Assembly: GCF_001563665.1 (NCBI RefSeq)
Contig: NZ_KQ961867.1
Coordinates: 33,643 to 97,642 of the forward strand
Length of the DNA: 64,000 nucleotides
Reading direction: 5' to 3'
Source: Gardnerella vaginalis
Lineage (GTDB): Bacteria; Actinomycetota; Actinomycetes; Actinomycetales; Bifidobacteriaceae
In this document: positions 37,948 through 47,188 of the stretch, piece after piece
Layout of the letters: each line of letters starts with the position of its first letter
Position numbering within the stretch: position 1 is the stretch's first letter
Translations under genes and position numbers: made by a program
The notes under the pieces: generated by a model
Told to the model about the DNA's origin: nothing
Seen by the model: only the letters and a program-made list of their open reading frames with translations
Databases searched by the model: none

Positions 37948-38559
37948 ATGTCTGAAGATGTTTATGTTTCTTGGGTGAATAGGCTTAGTGCTTTTGGTAA
38001 TGATCCAAATACTTCTCTTAGTGGTTTGCCAGAAATCACTGTTGAGATGTTTCCTTCTTCAACATTTCAGCGATTGATGAAACATATTGAGCGCGCGGAA
38101 AACAAGATTATGGAACGTTGGCGTTCTGAATTGACAAGAGATTTAGAACATGTAACTGATTTGCATGAGTTGTCGAATGTTATACTTCATTCTCGGAAAC
38201 TATTATCTAGAAGAATATATCTTGATAGCTGTCCGACATTACCTCAGGAAGTTCGTTCGGTACTTATGAAAAATGCAACAGAAGATATAAATAATCTTCA
38301 GAAGCAGCTAGAAAAAGAAGTTACTGAAAACAAGAATTCTTGGGCTGTAAATTCACATGATCAGCTTCTTGAAATAGTCAGAACTTCGCCACTTAATGCC
38401 GTTCTTAATGAAAATTATCAGAATAATAATGAAATTATGAATGTAATCGATCAGGCTGAACAGCGTGCTCAACAGTCAAATATGCGTGAAAAAGAAGCTA
38501 ACAAAACTAATACGGGTTTGAAAGCTTTCTTTGGTCGATTATTTGGTAATTCAAGGTAG
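37948..38559 (+). CDS. Uncharacterised helical protein of the AAA+ cluster
   Basis: A 203-residue soluble protein, mostly alpha-helical and charged by inspection. Residues about 35-125 contain long amphipathic helices (ERAENKIMERWRSELTRDLE and NLQKQLEKEVTENK). The C-terminus is basic and Gly/Phe-containing (LKAFFGRLFGN). I recognise no domain. The ATG at 37948 is preferred over 37945 because of the spacing to GAGGTG. It lies 14 bases after the prion-like gene and five bases before the ATPase gene, so it is part of the same transcript. Confidence 0.75.
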   Translation: MSEDVYVSWVNRLSAFGNDPNTSLSGLPEITVEMFPSSTFQRLMKHIERAENKIMERWRSELTRDLEHVTDLHELSNVILHSRKLLSRRIYLDSCPTLPQEVRSVLMKNATEDINNLQKQLEKEVTENKNSWAVNSHDQLLEIVRTSPLNAVLNENYQNNNEIMNVIDQAEQRAQQSNMREKEANKTNTGLKAFFGRLFGNSR

Positions 38560-38564
38560 GTAAT

Positions 38565-40121
38565 ATGCCAAATTATGTCGGTACAAGGAATATAGTTGAG
38601 CAATTTTTGAAAGCTAGAGTTCCTTTAATCGTTATTAACTCAGTAGAACCAAGCCGTGTAACTGGGTTACTTAGTGATATTGCAAGGGAATTGCGTTCTC
38701 TGCCATTTTTTGAATTTTCTGCAACAGAAGGTTTGGTTGACTTGCTGTCTAGAAAGCAAATGTCTGACGATTATTCGTTGGTTGGAGCTTTAGATACAGC
38801 AAAGCAAACATTTAAAACTCGTCAAAATGTTAATTATATTTTCAGTGATCTTGACGGTATTGAAAGTGATACAACAACCGCTCGCCATTTTGCTCAAATG
38901 GTTCGACTTGCAGAACCTCATCAGGGTTCAATGATTTTAATTGTTGACAAGCCTGTTTGGAGTGGGTTATCTCGTTTGGGTATGACTACTTCGTTGGATT
39001 TGCCAGATATTGACGAATTGTATGATGTTTTGTCGGAAACTATAGATGCTAATCGCGGTCCTAATGTTCGTATTGACTGGGATCATGATGAAATTCGTAG
39101 AGCTGCAGAAATCTTGCTTGGTGTTACTGAAGCAGAAGCAGTTAATGTTCTTGCAACTTTGATTGCTAAAGGAACTATTACCAATGATGATATTCCTGAA
39201 TTATCTAAATTCAAGGATCGTATTTTTGGTAATATGACTGGAATAGAGCGAATTAAGTTACGTGAAGATTATCAAGTTGGTGGTCTTTCTAACCTTAAAG
39301 CTTGGCTTAATAAGCGTGAAGCTCTTATTAAATCCGATTTAACTAATTCTCCGCTGCATCCTCCTAAAGGCGTTTTGCTATGCGGTGTTCCAGGTTGTGG
39401 TAAATCGCTTTCAGCTAAAGCAATAGCGCATGAATGGAAACTTCCGTTGTACAGACTTGATATGGGATCTGTTCTTGGAATGTATGTTGGTGAATCTGAG
39501 TCTAATCTTCGTGAAGCGTTAGCTGCAGCGGATCGAGTAGCTCCATGTGTGCTGTGGATTGACGAGATTGAAAAAGGTCTTTCAGGTTCAAATGGCGACA
39601 GTGGCGGCGGAGTTGCAAAAAGGCTTGTTGGTCAATTCTTGTTCTGGTTGCAAGAATCTACTTCTAAAGTTTTTCTTGTTGCAACAGCTAATGATGTTTC
39701 ATCTTTGCCTCCAGAGTTACTTCGTAAAGGTCGTTTTGACGAAATATTCTTTGTTGATTTGCCAACTCCGCAAGAGCGCGAAGAAATTCTTAGACTTTGC
39801 TTCACAAAGTATGCAAAAGTATGCCCGAATCCTTCGCTTATTAACGAATTGGTAGAGCTTTCTGATGGTTTTGCTGGTTCTGATATTGATGCAGTTGTGC
39901 ACGATATAGCTTCAGATATGTTTGCTAATCATTCGCTTGCTTTGCCAAATGAAAGCTACATAATTGACGTTTTCAGGAATGTAGTGCCGTTCTCTAAGTC
40001 TAATCCTGAGGAGATCGCATATATTCGTGAATGGGGTAATAATCGCGCAGTACCTGCAGGTCAAAAGTGTCAAGATGTTCAACAGCCGACTCTTAGTACT
40101 GGACGAAGAGTGATTATGTGA
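38565..40121 (+). CDS. Ycf46-like AAA+ ATPase
   Basis: A 518-residue AAA+ ATPase. The N-terminal 220 residues follow the Ycf46 pattern, starting with a segment like IVEQFLKARVPLIVINSVEP. The ATPase domain has Walker A GVPGCGKS (near 275), Walker B LWIDEIEKGL, sensor 1 VATAN and the arginine-finger helix LRKGRFDEIF. Ycf46-type ATPases belong to the classic FtsH/katanin-like group; their function is unknown in most bacteria. It is the last gene of the cluster and would be the engine that acts on the other products. Residue positions are approximate. Confidence 0.85.
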   Translation: MPNYVGTRNIVEQFLKARVPLIVINSVEPSRVTGLLSDIARELRSLPFFEFSATEGLVDLLSRKQMSDDYSLVGALDTAKQTFKTRQNVNYIFSDLDGIESDTTTARHFAQMVRLAEPHQGSMILIVDKPVWSGLSRLGMTTSLDLPDIDELYDVLSETIDANRGPNVRIDWDHDEIRRAAEILLGVTEAEAVNVLATLIAKGTITNDDIPELSKFKDRIFGNMTGIERIKLREDYQVGGLSNLKAWLNKREALIKSDLTNSPLHPPKGVLLCGVPGCGKSLSAKAIAHEWKLPLYRLDMGSVLGMYVGESESNLREALAAADRVAPCVLWIDEIEKGLSGSNGDSGGGVAKRLVGQFLFWLQESTSKVFLVATANDVSSLPPELLRKGRFDEIFFVDLPTPQEREEILRLCFTKYAKVCPNPSLINELVELSDGFAGSDIDAVVHDIASDMFANHSLALPNESYIIDVFRNVVPFSKSNPEEIAYIREWGNNRAVPAGQKCQDVQQPTLSTGRRVIM

Positions 40122-40186
40122 TTGGTTATGTAAGTTTGATTATTTAAGCTTGCATAACAAAATAAAACGATTATGTGATTGGTTAT
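40112..40186. repeat. 18-bp direct repeat at the end of the ATPase gene
   Basis: GATTATGTGATTGGTTAT occurs at 40112-40129, overlapping the ATPase stop codon, and again at 40169-40186 in the spacer. It looks like a local duplication. No terminator hairpin is evident in this spacer. Confidence 0.85.
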
Positions 40187-40215
40187 TTTTGTTATTTTAT
40201 TGCAAATTTAACTAA

Positions 40216-41988
40216 TCACACATCGTAACGCCAATTCTTGTCTGTAATTACGCGAGCTACAGCAAGTCCTATTGGCAAGCACACTATTACCATAAAGGCG
40301 CGGAAAGTCCAATTTAGAGCTGGCAAAGTGTTAAATTGACCAAGGTAAAACATTGCGCGATACATATATAAGCCTGGAACCATAATCACTATTGAAGGCA
40401 CAGTTAGACTTATTCGAGGATATCCTAAGTATTGAGGTGCCCATCCGTGACGCACAATAGACCTCCAAGTAGAAGCAAGAAGCCCTGCAAGAAGCGCTCC
40501 TGTAAATGCTGCTATTTCTGCGCTAACACCGAAATCAACCATAGTAAGACGAAGTGTATCTGTAATTGCGCCTATAACTCCAGCAACAACACACATTCTC
40601 TGTGGTGAATTAAATAGCACGGAGAAGCCCCACACGCCAGCAAATGCTGTAATCATGCGTAAGATGCCATTTAGCCAAGGGTTTAAGCCTAAAGGAGTGA
40701 ATCCTTGCGGATTTAACTGTACTAGGCTTGCGACCATCCAGCCTGCTAAAGTTCCCATCAAAATTATTGCAAGCGTATAAGAAAGACGTTGTATTCCAGA
40801 TGGAAAATCTATTTTTGCAATATCTAAACCGCCTGTAATCAGTGGAAAACCAGGAATTACGAATAATACTGAACCTATATACGCTGTATTATGCAAAGGT
40901 GCAGTAGGATCAAATAATCCTATAAGTTGAAGTGAAGCAATACATGATAATGCGCCAACTGCTACAGCTATGAATGTCACAACGAATTGATTTAGATGAT
41001 GCATAAACATTCGTCTACGAACCCAGTGTCCTATTCCAGCTCCAATAAATGCGCCTATCATATCGTAAATTCCGCCTCCAAGTAGGAATGCGAATGATGC
41101 GCATGCTGTAGCTGAAGCAAGTCCTGCAAACCAAGGTTTATAAAGAGGTTTGCGGTTTTTAATTAGGTCAAGTTTATCGTGAACTTCTCGAACTGTGAGA
41201 GGTTTATGTTTTTTATTAGAAAGATCTTGTGAATTTTCTAAATGCTCAAAATGTTCCTCATAAGTGTTCTCAGGTTTTAATGCAAAGATTCCGCGAGGTT
41301 TTTCTTCCGATATTGCTTTCTCTATTGCTTCATCTTCAGCGCGTTTAGTAGCGTTTATTTCAGATTTTTTAGCAGTGTTAATAATTGCATTTTCGTCATC
41401 TGAAACTTGCAAAGTATCGACTAGTTCTTTTGAAACAGATGCTTTTGAGTGATATAAGGAATCGTTTCCGAGTTTTACATTAAACCAGTCTGCAAAATGT
41501 TCAAGAAGCCAAATTCGTTCTGTATTTACTCCAGTTGTTGGTAAGTCAACTACCTCTGTTATTCGTGAATGTTTATCAGTGCATGTGGCTTCAATATCTG
41601 TGAGGTTTACGTCTGCTCTTACGCTTACACCCATAGGTTCGCCAACGCTATGCATAAGTTCTCTAACTCTGTAGCTTCCAGTTCCTGCACCTAAACCAAG
41701 AGAGCCGACTCGAATAATAATGCTAGATTTTGCGGCTATTCCAGCTTCGCAAACAGGTTTATCCCAATCGCGTTCAACATCTTCCATATCCAGAGGGATA
41801 GCATGAGTGAAAAATCTACCAGAAGGTTTTCCAACAACGTGTCCATTAGGAAGAATTTCCTGCTTGCTTTTGTTGCTGTTAATGTAACTTTCTCTATCGA
41901 TAAAAATATTATCGTTTTCGTCGTTTTCGCTATTTTCTTCGCTATAGTCGCTACTGTCAGTTGGTGTGTTATTCTCTGCTATACTCAC
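40216..41988 (-). CDS. thrE: Threonine/serine exporter family protein (ThrE type)
   Basis: A 590-residue protein with a soluble N-terminal half and a membrane C-terminal half, as in ThrE. The N-terminal part has VGSLGLGAGTGSYRVRELMH and SVRADVNLTDIEATCT, the DUF1212 domain. About ten membrane segments follow (SATACASFAFLLGGG and VIPGFPLITGGLD). It exports threonine and serine in corynebacteria. The start is GTG with no Shine-Dalgarno. A TATACT -10 element ends eight bases before it, suggesting a leaderless mRNA. It diverges from ppc. Confidence 0.9.
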   Translation of the reverse strand: MSIAENNTPTDSSDYSEENSENDENDNIFIDRESYINSNKSKQEILPNGHVVGKPSGRFFTHAIPLDMEDVERDWDKPVCEAGIAAKSSIIIRVGSLGLGAGTGSYRVRELMHSVGEPMGVSVRADVNLTDIEATCTDKHSRITEVVDLPTTGVNTERIWLLEHFADWFNVKLGNDSLYHSKASVSKELVDTLQVSDDENAIINTAKKSEINATKRAEDEAIEKAISEEKPRGIFALKPENTYEEHFEHLENSQDLSNKKHKPLTVREVHDKLDLIKNRKPLYKPWFAGLASATACASFAFLLGGGIYDMIGAFIGAGIGHWVRRRMFMHHLNQFVVTFIAVAVGALSCIASLQLIGLFDPTAPLHNTAYIGSVLFVIPGFPLITGGLDIAKIDFPSGIQRLSYTLAIILMGTLAGWMVASLVQLNPQGFTPLGLNPWLNGILRMITAFAGVWGFSVLFNSPQRMCVVAGVIGAITDTLRLTMVDFGVSAEIAAFTGALLAGLLASTWRSIVRHGWAPQYLGYPRISLTVPSIVIMVPGLYMYRAMFYLGQFNTLPALNWTFRAFMVIVCLPIGLAVARVITDKNWRYDV

Positions 41989-41996
41989 AATTTTTT

Positions 41997-42002
41997 AGTA
42001 TA
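41997..42002 (-). promoter_or_regulatory. Candidate -10 element of a leaderless thrE mRNA
   Basis: On the - strand TATACT is followed by about eight bases and then the GTG start of the exporter. No clear -35 is seen. Confidence 0.4.
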
Positions 42003-42110
42003 CGCACCCCTGTTGCCTAGTTGTTTTATTTAGTTTGGAAGATGTTTTTTGTTTATAAATGAATATTTGTTGTTACGTCCTGTGGTAGTTTCAAAATTAA
42101 CGTGGTATCT

Positions 42111-42210
42111 CGCTGTATCAAAGGCTGTGGGCTTGCAACTTCTAACCCAATAACCGCGGAGGAGCCGCGGAAGTTAGATGACCAAGCAACCTTAAAACAG
42201 CGCAAGGAGG
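42111..42210 (+). ncRNA. Structured 5' leader of ppc (candidate cis-regulatory RNA)
   Basis: Nested complementary segments fold into one long interrupted hairpin. They are CGCTGT (42111-42116) with ACAGCG (42197-42202), AAGG (42121) with CCTT (42190), GCTTG (42131) with CAAGC (42183), TCTAAC (42141) with GTTAGA (42173), and CCGCGG (42154) with CCGCGG (42165). The outer helix ends just before the AAGGAGG ribosome-binding site (42204-42210) and the ppc ATG at 42215. All pairings are seen in the sequence; ligand or regulator is unknown. Confidence 0.6.
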
Positions 42211-42214
42211 TCTG

Positions 42215-44971
42215 ATGACAGCTCATAATCAACAGGTAACTCCAGCGGACGCCACTATTGTGACGTCTGGTTTAGGACGAAAAGGTCCTGAGGAGCGTGA
42301 ACTTCCAGCATCGCTTCAGCAAGACATGGATTTGTGCTTGCATATTCTTCGCGATGTTTTGGGCGAATTTGATGAAAAATTATTAGTAGTATTTGATGAA
42401 GTGCGTTTGAATGCAGTTGAAGCTAGTGCAGCTCATTTTGCTCAAATGGTAGATGCTCAAGAAACTGCTGATGATGGATTAAGTAAAGCTGTTGAGAAAA
42501 TCAATGGCATGGATTTGACTGATACGCAGCTTTTAGCTCGTGCATTCGCTACTTATTTCCATTTAGCAAATCTTTGTGAGGAAAATTACCGAGTTTCAGT
42601 ATTGCATCAGCGTGAGTGTGATGTTGCTGATTCTAATCCGGTAGATCCAGTAAATGAGCTGACTTGTGCATATCACAAGTTGTTGACCGAAATGAGCCCT
42701 GCTGAAGCTAAGGAATTGTTGGTAAAACTTGAATTCCATCCCGTTTTTACAGCTCATCCAACAGAAGCTCGCCGTAAAGCTGTTGCTGGCAAAATTCGCA
42801 GAATTTCCAAACTTTTAAGTGAACATCATCGTTTAGGTGGATCAGATAAACGAGAAAATTATCGCCGTCTTTATAATGAGATTGATGCGCTACTTCGTAC
42901 TTCCCCTATAGCTTTGAAAAAGCCAACGCCGGTTGAAGAAGCAGATACAATTCTTGAGATTTTTGATGCAACTTTATTTGATACTATTCCACTTGTTTAT
43001 CGTAGATTTGACGATTGGCTGCTTGGTAAAAAAGCTGGTTTAGTTCCTCCGCGTTGTCCTGCATTCTTCCATCCAGGTAGTTGGATTGGATCTGATCGCG
43101 ATGGAAATCCAAATGTTACAGCTAAAGTAAGTCGTCAAGTTGCGCGTAAGTTTAGTGATCACGTTTTGGCAGCTTTAGAAGAGCGCACACGTGAAGTTGG
43201 CAAATGTCTAACGATGGAAACTCGCACAACTCCGCCAAGCGTTGAGTTGCTAGAGCTTTGGAATCGTCAGCGCGAAATGAGTGAGCAGCTTACAGAGAGC
43301 GCGTCTGATGTATCTAATAGCGAACCTCATCGTGCTGTAATGCTAGTAATGGCAGATCGTTTGAATAGAACTATTCGAAGAGATACTGATTTAATGTATC
43401 ATTCTTGCGAAGATTTTATTGAAGATTTGCATATAGTTCAGCGTTCTCTTGCACAAGCAGGTGATGCACGTGCTGCTTATGGACCGTTGCAGGATTTGAT
43501 TTGGCAGGCTCAAACATTTGGATTCCATATGGTGGAAATGGAATTCCGTCAGCATTCTCTTGTGCATTCTCGCGCTCTAGAAGATATTCGTGAGCACGGT
43601 TTGCATGGCGAGAGAGGTCCGTTGCAGCCGATGACGCGTGAGGTTCTTGATACTTTCCGCGCTTTGGGAGCAATTCAGAAACGTAACGGTATGCGTGCTG
43701 CTCGCCGATATATTATTTCATTTGCAAAATCAGCTCAACATGTTCGTGATGTATTTGAGTTGAACCGTCTTGCGTTTGCTCATCCTCAGGATGCTCCGAC
43801 TATTGACGTGATTCCATTATTTGAACAACTTGAAGATTTGCAAAATTCTGTGAATGTTCTTGAAGAAATTATTAAGATTCCTGAGGTTCAAGCTAGATTA
43901 AAGGCAACCGGTCGCAAGATGGAGGTTATGCTTGGATACTCTGATTCTTCTAAGGATGCTGGACCTACTTCTGCAACTCTTGCATTGCATAGCGCTCAAG
44001 AGAGAATTGCTCAGTGGGCTAAGAAGCACGATATTGATTTGACTTTGTTCCATGGCCGTGGCGGTGCTGTTGGTCGTGGTGGCGGTCCTGCTAACCGTGC
44101 TGTGCTTGCGCAGCCTGTTGGTTCTGTAAATTGCCGATTTAAGCTTACTGAGCAAGGAGAGGTTATTTTTGCTCGTTACGGTAATCCTATTTTAGCAATT
44201 CGCCATGTTGAGTCTGTTGCAGCTGCAACATTGTTGCAGTCTTCGCCAAGCGTTGAGAAGACTAATACAGATATGACTCATAAGTATGCGAATATGGCTC
44301 AAAAGCTTGATGTTGCAGCTCATGAAAGATTCCTTGATTTGCTGCAGACTTCAGATTTTGCGCCGTGGTTCTCAACTGTCACTCCTTTGAGTGAAATTGG
44401 CTTATTGCCTATAGGTTCGCGTCCTGCAAAACGTGGTTTGGGTGCGAAATCTTTGGATGATTTGCGAACAATCCCGTGGGTCTTCTCTTGGGCTCAAGCT
44501 CGAATCAACTTGGCTGCTTGGTATGGATTAGGTACAGCATGTGAAAAGTTTGGCGATTTACAAACATTACGCACAGCATATGAAGAGTGGCCGTTATTTA
44601 GTACTTTTATTGACAATATTGAGATGTCTTTAGCTAAAACAGATGAGCGTATTGCTCGTATGTATTTAAGCTTGGGAGATCGTGAAGATTTGAGCAATAA
44701 AGTGCTTTCAGAAATGCAATTGACTCGTAAGTGGGTTTTGCAAATTGTTGATGATAAGTGGCCTTTGCAACATCGACACGTGCTCGGTCAAGCAATTCGT
44801 GTGCGCTCGCCTTATGTGGATGTTTTGTCTGTAATTCAGTCGCTTGCATTGCATAAGTTGCGCAATAAAGTTGATAAAGAAGAGCTGAGTCAAAGTCAGC
44901 AAGCTGAGTTCATCTACCTTATTTTGTGCACTGTTTCCGGTGTGGCTGCCGGTTTGCAAAATACTGGATGA
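42215..44971 (+). CDS. ppc: Phosphoenolpyruvate carboxylase
   Basis: A 918-residue enzyme that fixes bicarbonate onto PEP to give oxaloacetate for the aspartate family. The motifs are complete: catalytic His in VFTAHPTEARRK, GYSDSSKDAG, FHGRGGAVGRGGGP, and the C-terminal QNTG found in all PEPCs. AAGGAGG precedes the ATG, at the foot of a long leader hairpin. The length is normal. It diverges from a threonine/serine exporter, so both genes relate to the aspartate family. A strong terminator follows. Confidence 0.97.
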   Translation: MTAHNQQVTPADATIVTSGLGRKGPEERELPASLQQDMDLCLHILRDVLGEFDEKLLVVFDEVRLNAVEASAAHFAQMVDAQETADDGLSKAVEKINGMDLTDTQLLARAFATYFHLANLCEENYRVSVLHQRECDVADSNPVDPVNELTCAYHKLLTEMSPAEAKELLVKLEFHPVFTAHPTEARRKAVAGKIRRISKLLSEHHRLGGSDKRENYRRLYNEIDALLRTSPIALKKPTPVEEADTILEIFDATLFDTIPLVYRRFDDWLLGKKAGLVPPRCPAFFHPGSWIGSDRDGNPNVTAKVSRQVARKFSDHVLAALEERTREVGKCLTMETRTTPPSVELLELWNRQREMSEQLTESASDVSNSEPHRAVMLVMADRLNRTIRRDTDLMYHSCEDFIEDLHIVQRSLAQAGDARAAYGPLQDLIWQAQTFGFHMVEMEFRQHSLVHSRALEDIREHGLHGERGPLQPMTREVLDTFRALGAIQKRNGMRAARRYIISFAKSAQHVRDVFELNRLAFAHPQDAPTIDVIPLFEQLEDLQNSVNVLEEIIKIPEVQARLKATGRKMEVMLGYSDSSKDAGPTSATLALHSAQERIAQWAKKHDIDLTLFHGRGGAVGRGGGPANRAVLAQPVGSVNCRFKLTEQGEVIFARYGNPILAIRHVESVAAATLLQSSPSVEKTNTDMTHKYANMAQKLDVAAHERFLDLLQTSDFAPWFSTVTPLSEIGLLPIGSRPAKRGLGAKSLDDLRTIPWVFSWAQARINLAAWYGLGTACEKFGDLQTLRTAYEEWPLFSTFIDNIEMSLAKTDERIARMYLSLGDREDLSNKVLSEMQLTRKWVLQIVDDKWPLQHRHVLGQAIRVRSPYVDVLSVIQSLALHKLRNKVDKEELSQSQQAEFIYLILCTVSGVAAGLQNTG

Positions 44972-44990
44972 TTTCACTATTTGTTTAGTA

Positions 44991-45037
44991 AAGAAAGCCT
45001 TCACATTGCTATTTGCTTAGCTTGTGAAGGTTTTCTT
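44991..45037 (+). terminator. Intrinsic terminator after ppc
   Basis: AAGAAAGCCTTCACA (44991-45005) pairs with TGTGAAGGTTTTCTT (45023-45037), a 15-base-pair stem with a wobble, then T-rich sequence. Confidence 0.88.
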
Positions 45038-45132
45038 ATATTTGGTTTGTTGCTGTTTATATTTTTGGGGAATAACCCATATTTTTGTTTGTCGCTGTTT
45101 GTTGCTGTTTATCGTAACTTTTTGTGTAATCG

Positions 45133-45172
45133 CCTTGTTGTAGTGAATTTGTAGTCTTGTTGTAGTGAATTT
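45133..45172. repeat. Direct repeat CTTGTTGTAGTGAATTT
   Basis: The 17-base word occurs twice, about 22 bases apart, in the spacer before the carbonic anhydrase gene. A weak promoter, TTGTGA (45190) and TACAAT (45212) with a 16-base spacer, follows it. Confidence 0.6.
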
Positions 45173-45264
45173 CAACGTCTTAATATCTTTTGTGAAAAGC
45201 ATTTGTGAATATACAATGTTGTTGGTAATGAAAGCTTGTTTTGATTTACGTTTTAGAGGTGATT

Positions 45265-45930
45265 ATGCAAGATAGTTTTATTGAGCAAAATAATTTGATT
45301 GAGCAAAATTCTGTGTTAAAAACATCAATATTGACTTCACTTCTCGAAGGTAATCGCAGATTTGCGGAAGGTAAATCGCTACATTCTGGCGTGGATATCG
45401 AAACTCGCAAATCACTTCTTAGTGGTCAAAATCCTAATGTTGTTGTGCTTTCTTGTGCTGATTCTAGAGTTGCTCCTGAATTTATTTTTGATGCTGGTTT
45501 AGGAGATATATTTTCTGTTCGAAGTGCTGGCGAAGTTGTTGATGATGCAGTTTTAGCTTCTTTGGAATATGCTGTGAGTGATTTGCACGTTAAATTGCTT
45601 GTTGTGCTAGGTCATGAGAATTGCGGTGCTGTAAAAGCTGTTTTGCCAGAAGTTTCTAAGATTATTAAAGATATTGATGAAGATGATGTATACGAAGCTA
45701 TTGAATCTTCAAAATCAATATTATTGCGCGCTTTAGGCCCTGCTGTAGTTTCTGGAATTGAGGATTCTTTGGAAACTGATGATATTGAGCGTATTCACGT
45801 TAGTAATGTACTTATGAGTATTTGTGATAAATCTGAAGTTATTCGTGAAGCTATGAATAGTGAGAAGCTCATGATTGTTGGAGCTAGATATCGAATGAGT
45901 GACGGATTAGTTGAAATATTATCTTGCTGA
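45265..45930 (+). CDS. Beta-class carbonic anhydrase
   Basis: A 221-residue enzyme interconverting CO2 and bicarbonate. Zinc ligands are visible in LSCADSRVAPE and LGHENCGAV (Cys, Asp/Arg dyad, His, Cys). It supplies bicarbonate for carboxylases, for example the PEP carboxylase encoded just upstream. I use the ATG at 45265 after AGAGGT, not the TTG at 45241, because the extra residues are not in the family core. The promoter candidate is TTGTGA-16-TACAAT. Confidence 0.93.
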   Translation: MQDSFIEQNNLIEQNSVLKTSILTSLLEGNRRFAEGKSLHSGVDIETRKSLLSGQNPNVVVLSCADSRVAPEFIFDAGLGDIFSVRSAGEVVDDAVLASLEYAVSDLHVKLLVVLGHENCGAVKAVLPEVSKIIKDIDEDDVYEAIESSKSILLRALGPAVVSGIEDSLETDDIERIHVSNVLMSICDKSEVIREAMNSEKLMIVGARYRMSDGLVEILSC

Positions 45931-45978
45931 TATTGAAAATATTATTTTATTTACTGAGATTTAAGAATATTTTCATGT

Positions 45979-46062
45979 TCAGTCTGGTTTGTTAGTTCAA
46001 TCTGGTTTGTTGGCTTGGTTTAGTCTGGTTCATCGGTTTAGTTTAGTTTAGTTTAGTTCGTT
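45979..46062. repeat. TCTGGTTTGTT and GTTTA microrepeats
   Basis: TCTGGTTTGTT occurs twice, with a third diverged copy, followed by four GTTTA units. No gene lies here. Confidence 0.65.
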
Positions 46063-46096
46063 GGCTTATTAGTTTATTTGTGAAAATGGTTTAGAC

Positions 46097-47188
46097 ATGA
46101 AACAGGATATGCAAAAAACAAGTTCTGCGCATTATTTATATGTGATTCTTGGCGTACCTATAATAGCCATACTTATTGCAATTGCGCCTGCTTTACAAGC
46201 TAGATTTACGGGATTTGCAATAAACACTACAATTCGCGCAATAGCAGGTTTACTTTTGCAAGCTGTTCCTTTTACGCTTATTGGAGTATTGGTTTCTGCA
46301 GCAGTTGAAACTTTCGTTACGACTCAATTTATAGAAAAGCATATGCCTAAATCTACTTCAGACGGATTTTTGGTAGCGATTATAGCAGGATTTTGCATGC
46401 CTGTTTGCGATTGTGTTATTGTGCCGACTTTTTCTAGATTGGTTGCTAAAAAGCTGCCTTTGCCTGCTGCTGTAACGTTTTTATGTGCTGTGCCTGTTGT
46501 GAACCCTGTATCTGTTTTAGCTACTTGGTACGCTTTTTCTGACGCTCCAGCTGTTGTTGTTATTCGAGTTGCATTGGGGATTGTTGTCGCTCTACTTGTT
46601 GGAATGAGTTTTGTAATATTCCCGTATAAAGGCACAATTCTTAAACAGCGTATACTGGGTGATAAAAGTACTTTATGTGTTTGTAAAGATTCAGATTCTT
46701 CAAATAGTTGTTGTTCTCGCGATGGGTCTTGTTGTTCTCGCGATGAGTCTTCTATGCAAAATTCATTTGGGTCGAAATTATTAGCATATGCTAATCATAT
46801 TTATGAAGATTTTGTTCATTTAATGCCAATAATTTTATTTGGTTCAATTATTGCATCAATAATACGAGCTTGGTTAGGTAATGATCCAGCATCCCATATA
46901 AATACAACTGTTGCGCTTATATCTATACCTGCAATGATGTTAATTGCTTATGCAAGTTCTTTGTGTTCAAGTTCCGATGCTGTAATTGCAAGAAGTTTAG
47001 CTGCATCTTTGCCAATATCTTCAGTCCTAGCTTTTCTGCTTTTTGGACCTATGCTAGATGTTAAAAATACACTTATGCTTATTAGTGATTGTAAAGGTAA
47101 ATTTGTTTTACGTTTTACTTTAACTGTTGTTTTGTTGTGCTTAGTTGCATCTTTGCTTGTTCATTTTGCTTGGGGAGGTGTGCTATGA
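46097..47188 (+). CDS. ArsP-like/COG0701 permease
   Basis: A 363-residue polytopic permease. The family motif GFCMPVCDCVIVPTFSRLV, followed by AVTFLCAVPVVNPVSVLATW, is clear, and the C-terminal half repeats the fold (SSLCSSSDAVIARSL). About eight membrane helices are expected. The central cytoplasmic loop (about 190-220) is Cys/Ser-rich (SCCSRDGSCCSRDESS), which may bind metal or thiols. Its partner, a TIGR03943/DUF1980 protein, is encoded just downstream. The substrate is unknown; related permeases move organoarsenicals or other small molecules. Confidence 0.85.
   Translation: MKQDMQKTSSAHYLYVILGVPIIAILIAIAPALQARFTGFAINTTIRAIAGLLLQAVPFTLIGVLVSAAVETFVTTQFIEKHMPKSTSDGFLVAIIAGFCMPVCDCVIVPTFSRLVAKKLPLPAAVTFLCAVPVVNPVSVLATWYAFSDAPAVVVIRVALGIVVALLVGMSFVIFPYKGTILKQRILGDKSTLCVCKDSDSSNSCCSRDGSCCSRDESSMQNSFGSKLLAYANHIYEDFVHLMPIILFGSIIASIIRAWLGNDPASHINTTVALISIPAMMLIAYASSLCSSSDAVIARSLAASLPISSVLAFLLFGPMLDVKNTLMLISDCKGKFVLRFTLTVVLLCLVASLLVHFAWGGVL

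Noticed and set aside
42111-42210. ppc leader as a confirmed SAM-IV riboswitch
   Set aside because: AACCGCGG and GATGACC fit, but the GGTCAT strand of the outer SAM-IV helix is missing and the nested pairing differs, so only a generic structured leader is claimed.
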